From Ruminococcus sp. JC304 (GTDB taxonomy: Bacteria; Bacillota; Clostridia; Lachnospirales; Lachnospiraceae): a DNA stretch of 64,000 nt. The stretch spans positions 594,971 to 658,970 of the forward strand of contig HE978651.1 of assembly GCA_000285855.2 (NCBI GenBank), given 5' to 3'. The translations under genes were made by a program, and so were the position numbers. The notes beneath the pieces are model-generated. The model was not told where the DNA came from and ran no database searches. It saw nothing but the letters and a program-made list of their open reading frames with translations. This document shows, in pieces, positions 61,664 through 64,000 of the stretch. Position 1 is the first letter of the stretch. The number at the start of each line of letters is the position of its first letter.

Positions 61664-62587
61664 ATGTTAGATGTTTGTTTAGTGGGAACCGGGGGCATGA
61701 TGCCTCTTCCGAGAAGATGGCTGACTGCTCTTATGACAAGGTATAATGGCAGCAGTCTTCTTATCGATTGCGGAGAGGGAACCCAGGTTGCGATCAAGGA
61801 AAAAGGATGGAGTTTTAAACCTATTGATGTGATCTGCTTTACGCATTATCATGGAGATCATATCAGCGGATTACCGGGACTGCTTCTTACTATGGGGAAT
61901 GCGGACCGCAAAGAGCCCCTGACTTTGATAGGACCAAGAGGTCTGGAACGAGTGGTAAATGCTTTGCGTGTAATTGCACCGGAGCTTCCTTTTGATATAA
62001 AATTTATAGAAATTACACAGCCGGAACAGGTGATAGAATTAAATGGATACAGAATTACGGCCTTTAAGGTGAATCATAATGTGATCTGCTATGGTTATAC
62101 CTTGGAAATTTTAAGACAGGGGAAATTTTCAGCAGAGAGAGCAAAGGAACAGGAAATTCCGTTGAAATTCTGGAATCCTCTGCAAAAAGGACAGACCATT
62201 GAAGCAGAGGGGAAAATCTATACTCCGGATATGGTTCTGGGGCCGGAGCGTAAGGGAATTAAACTTACTTACACTACAGATACCAGACCAACGGATTCGA
62301 TTTTGAAAAATGCAGCAGATTCAGACCTGTTTATCTGTGAGGGAATGTACGGTGAGGATGATAAAGCTGATAAGGCAAAAGGATATAAGCATATGACATT
62401 TCGGGAGGCAGCGATTCTTGCCAGAAATGCCAATGTGCAGGAAATGTGGCTGACCCATTACAGCCCTTCGCTGGTAAGACCCGATGATTATATGGATAAG
62501 GTGAGGGAAATTTTTCCCAATGCTTTTCCGGGAAAAGACGGAAAAAGTGTAGAACTTAATTTTGAAGATGAACAGCAAAACAATTGA
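61664..62587 (+). CDS. rnz: Ribonuclease Z
   Basis: 307 residues from ATG 61664 (AGGAGG at 61652-61657). Metallo-beta-lactamase fold with the zinc motif [15 protein letters not shown], the later His in [17 protein letters not shown], and WLTHYSPSL. It cuts the 3' trailer of tRNA precursors. Lying inside the t6A gene run links two tRNA maturation steps. Its end overlaps the region upstream of tsaD. Confidence 0.93.
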   Translation: MLDVCLVGTGGMMPLPRRWLTALMTRYNGSSLLIDCGEGTQVAIKEKGWSFKPIDVICFTHYHGDHISGLPGLLLTMGNADRKEPLTLIGPRGLERVVNALRVIAPELPFDIKFIEITQPEQVIELNGYRITAFKVNHNVICYGYTLEILRQGKFSAERAKEQEIPLKFWNPLQKGQTIEAEGKIYTPDMVLGPERKGIKLTYTTDTRPTDSILKNAADSDLFICEGMYGEDDKADKAKGYKHMTFREAAILARNANVQEMWLTHYSPSLVRPDDYMDKVREIFPNAFPGKDGKSVELNFEDEQQNN

Positions 62588-62615
62588 TAGCATGGAAAAT
62601 ATTGAGGATAATAAA

Positions 62616-63635
62616 ATGAAAGATACATTGATTCTTGCAATTGAGAGCTCCTGTGATGAAACTGCCGCTTCTGTGGTAAAAAACGGACGGACCATATTGT
62701 CTAATGTGATCTCATCACAGATTGCACTTCATACATTATATGGAGGAGTAGTACCGGAAATTGCATCCAGAAAGCATATAGAAAAAATTAATCAGGTAAT
62801 TGAACAGGCATTGACAGAGGCAGGGGTTACTTTGGATGATCTGGATGCCATTGGAGTGACCTATGGACCGGGGTTGGTTGGTGCTTTGCTGGTTGGCGTG
62901 GCAGAGGCCAAGGCAATTGCGTACGCAAAGAAATTACCGTTGGTAGGAGTACACCATATTGAAGGTCATGTTTCTGCAAATTATATTGAACATCCGGATC
63001 TGGAACCACCGTTTTTGTGTCTGATCGTTTCGGGCGGACATACACACCTGGTAATTGTGAAGGATTATGGAGAATTTGAGATTCTGGGACGTACCCATGA
63101 TGATGCGGCAGGAGAAGCTTTTGATAAAGTAGCCAGGGCAATTGGTCTGGGATATCCGGGAGGACCCAAAGTAGATAAGCTTTCAAAAGAAGGAAATCCA
63201 AATGCAATTGAATTTCCCCGGGCAAAAATTGACGGTTGTCCCTATGATTTCAGCTTTAGCGGTGTAAAGTCTGCGGTATTGAACTATCTGAATCATGCAC
63301 AGATGACTGGAGAGGAGATCAACAGGGCAGATATTGCTGCTTCTTTTCAGAATGCAGTTGTGGATGTGCTGGTTGAACATACAATGGCAGCAGCAAAAGA
63401 TTTTGGAATGAAAAAAATTGCCATTGCCGGTGGAGTTGCATCTAATGGAACACTCCGGGATGCCATGGAGACTGCCTGCCGGAAATATGGTTACAGTTTC
63501 TTCCGGCCATTACCTATCTTCTGCACAGATAATGCAGCTATGATCGGTGTTGCTGCGTATTATGAATACATGAAAGGAACCCGTAGTGGTTGGGATTTGA
63601 ATGCGGTTCCAAATCTGAAATTGGGAGAAAGATAA
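62616..63635 (+). CDS. tsaD: tRNA threonylcarbamoyltransferase TsaD
   Basis: 339 residues from ATG 62616, chosen for GAGG at 62604-62607 and because it gives the standard start [20 protein letters not shown]; the open frame extends to TTG 62562 inside rnz. Kae1/TsaD signature with metal-binding His pair in [14 protein letters not shown] and [25 protein letters not shown] and [13 protein letters not shown]. Transfers the threonylcarbamoyl group to A37. Confidence 0.95.
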   Translation: MKDTLILAIESSCDETAASVVKNGRTILSNVISSQIALHTLYGGVVPEIASRKHIEKINQVIEQALTEAGVTLDDLDAIGVTYGPGLVGALLVGVAEAKAIAYAKKLPLVGVHHIEGHVSANYIEHPDLEPPFLCLIVSGGHTHLVIVKDYGEFEILGRTHDDAAGEAFDKVARAIGLGYPGGPKVDKLSKEGNPNAIEFPRAKIDGCPYDFSFSGVKSAVLNYLNHAQMTGEEINRADIAASFQNAVVDVLVEHTMAAAKDFGMKKIAIAGGVASNGTLRDAMETACRKYGYSFFRPLPIFCTDNAAMIGVAAYYEYMKGTRSGWDLNAVPNLKLGER

Positions 63636-63637
63636 AA

Positions 63638-64000
63638 ATGACAGAGAATAATACAGCAATTGTCCTGGCAGCAGGTCAGGGAAAAAGAATGCAAAGTAAA
63701 ATACAGAAGCAGTTTCTGGAAATACAGGGCTACCCGGTTCTGTATTATTCTCTGCGCTGTTTTCAGGAAAGTCCGTTGATCAGGAATATTATTTTGGTGA
63801 CAGGGGAGAAAACAGTCTCTTATTGCAAAGAAGAGATTGTAGATAAGTATGGTTTTACCAAGGTTACCAGTGTGATCGCCGGTGGAAAGGAACGGTATGA
63901 TTCTGTTTATGCAGGGCTTTGCGCCTGCTCAGAAATACCATGCGATTATGTATTTATTCATGACGGAGCCAGACCATTTATTACGGAAGAAATGCTGGAA
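63638..64000 (+). CDS. ispD: 2-C-methyl-D-erythritol 4-phosphate cytidylyltransferase, cut by window end
   Basis: The frame from ATG 63638 is open to the last base (121 residues visible, about half of the protein). AIVLAAGQGKRMQSKIQKQF is the CTP-binding loop of IspD, followed by VIAGGKERYDSVYAGL and VFIHDGARPF. Third step of the MEP isoprenoid pathway. It starts two bases after the tsaD stop, so probably the same transcript. Confidence 0.92.
   Translation, partial: MTENNTAIVLAAGQGKRMQSKIQKQFLEIQGYPVLYYSLRCFQESPLIRNIILVTGEKTVSYCKEEIVDKYGFTKVTSVIAGGKERYDSVYAGLCACSEIPCDYVFIHDGARPFITEEMLE

Overview
The window looks like chromosome from a Gram-positive gut Clostridia, most likely a Lachnospiraceae (Blautia/Dorea/Ruminococcus-like). 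The reasons are the gene content (HprK, DUF1846, a TetM-like GTPase with a C-terminal YacP domain, GntR-YtrA/ABC, NahK-type sugar kinase), strong AGGAGG ribosome binding sites and moderate-to-low GC. I cannot fix the genus. No rRNA, tRNA or CRISPR array was seen.

Bases 1 to about 25,000 are an accessory mosaic. It carries debris of an integrative/conjugative element: a frameshifted and truncated parA, a small membrane ORF, an AlbA_2-family gene broken at its 5' end, a truncated sigma-like ORF, and fragments of a DtxR regulator and a maltose O-acetyltransferase. The cargo is three related transport cassettes. Cassette A (2.4-10.4 kb) is AraC regulator, ECF S component (MptD/Trep_Strep type), EcfT, double EcfA ATPase, two half ABC transporters and a DtxR-type iron regulator. 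Cassette B (11.5-16.6 kb) is TetR regulator, ABC half-transporter pair and a SAM methyltransferase. Cassette C (16.7-24.5 kb) repeats the order of A and ends in a truncated DtxR copy. The pairing of an ECF module with a YbtPQ/IrtAB/SiaDE-like ABC pair, AraC control and a DtxR regulator suggests uptake of iron, haem or a metallophore. Four palindromes built on (G)TTAG-N6-CTAA(C) sit at the control points and could be the shared operator.

From 25 kb on the window looks like ordinary chromosome: uracil/xanthine permease; a GntR-ABC unit; a 900-residue TetM/EF-G-like GTPase fused to a YacP/Rae1-type NYN nuclease (the most unusual single gene here); TetR and GreA; a Na/phosphate cotransporter with PhoP-box-like repeats upstream, followed by a PhoP/PhoR-like two-component system; and a sugar ABC system (two solute-binding proteins, AraC regulator, two permeases) followed by a nucleotidyltransferase, a NahK-like kinase and GalE.

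Bases 47 to 64 kb hold housekeeping genes: Nit2-like omega-amidase, DUF1846, FtsH, UvrC, HprK, ROK glucokinase, PBP1A, YigZ, cyclophilin, then a tRNA-maturation run tsaE-tsaB-rimI-rnz-tsaD and the start of ispD, which is cut by the window edge.
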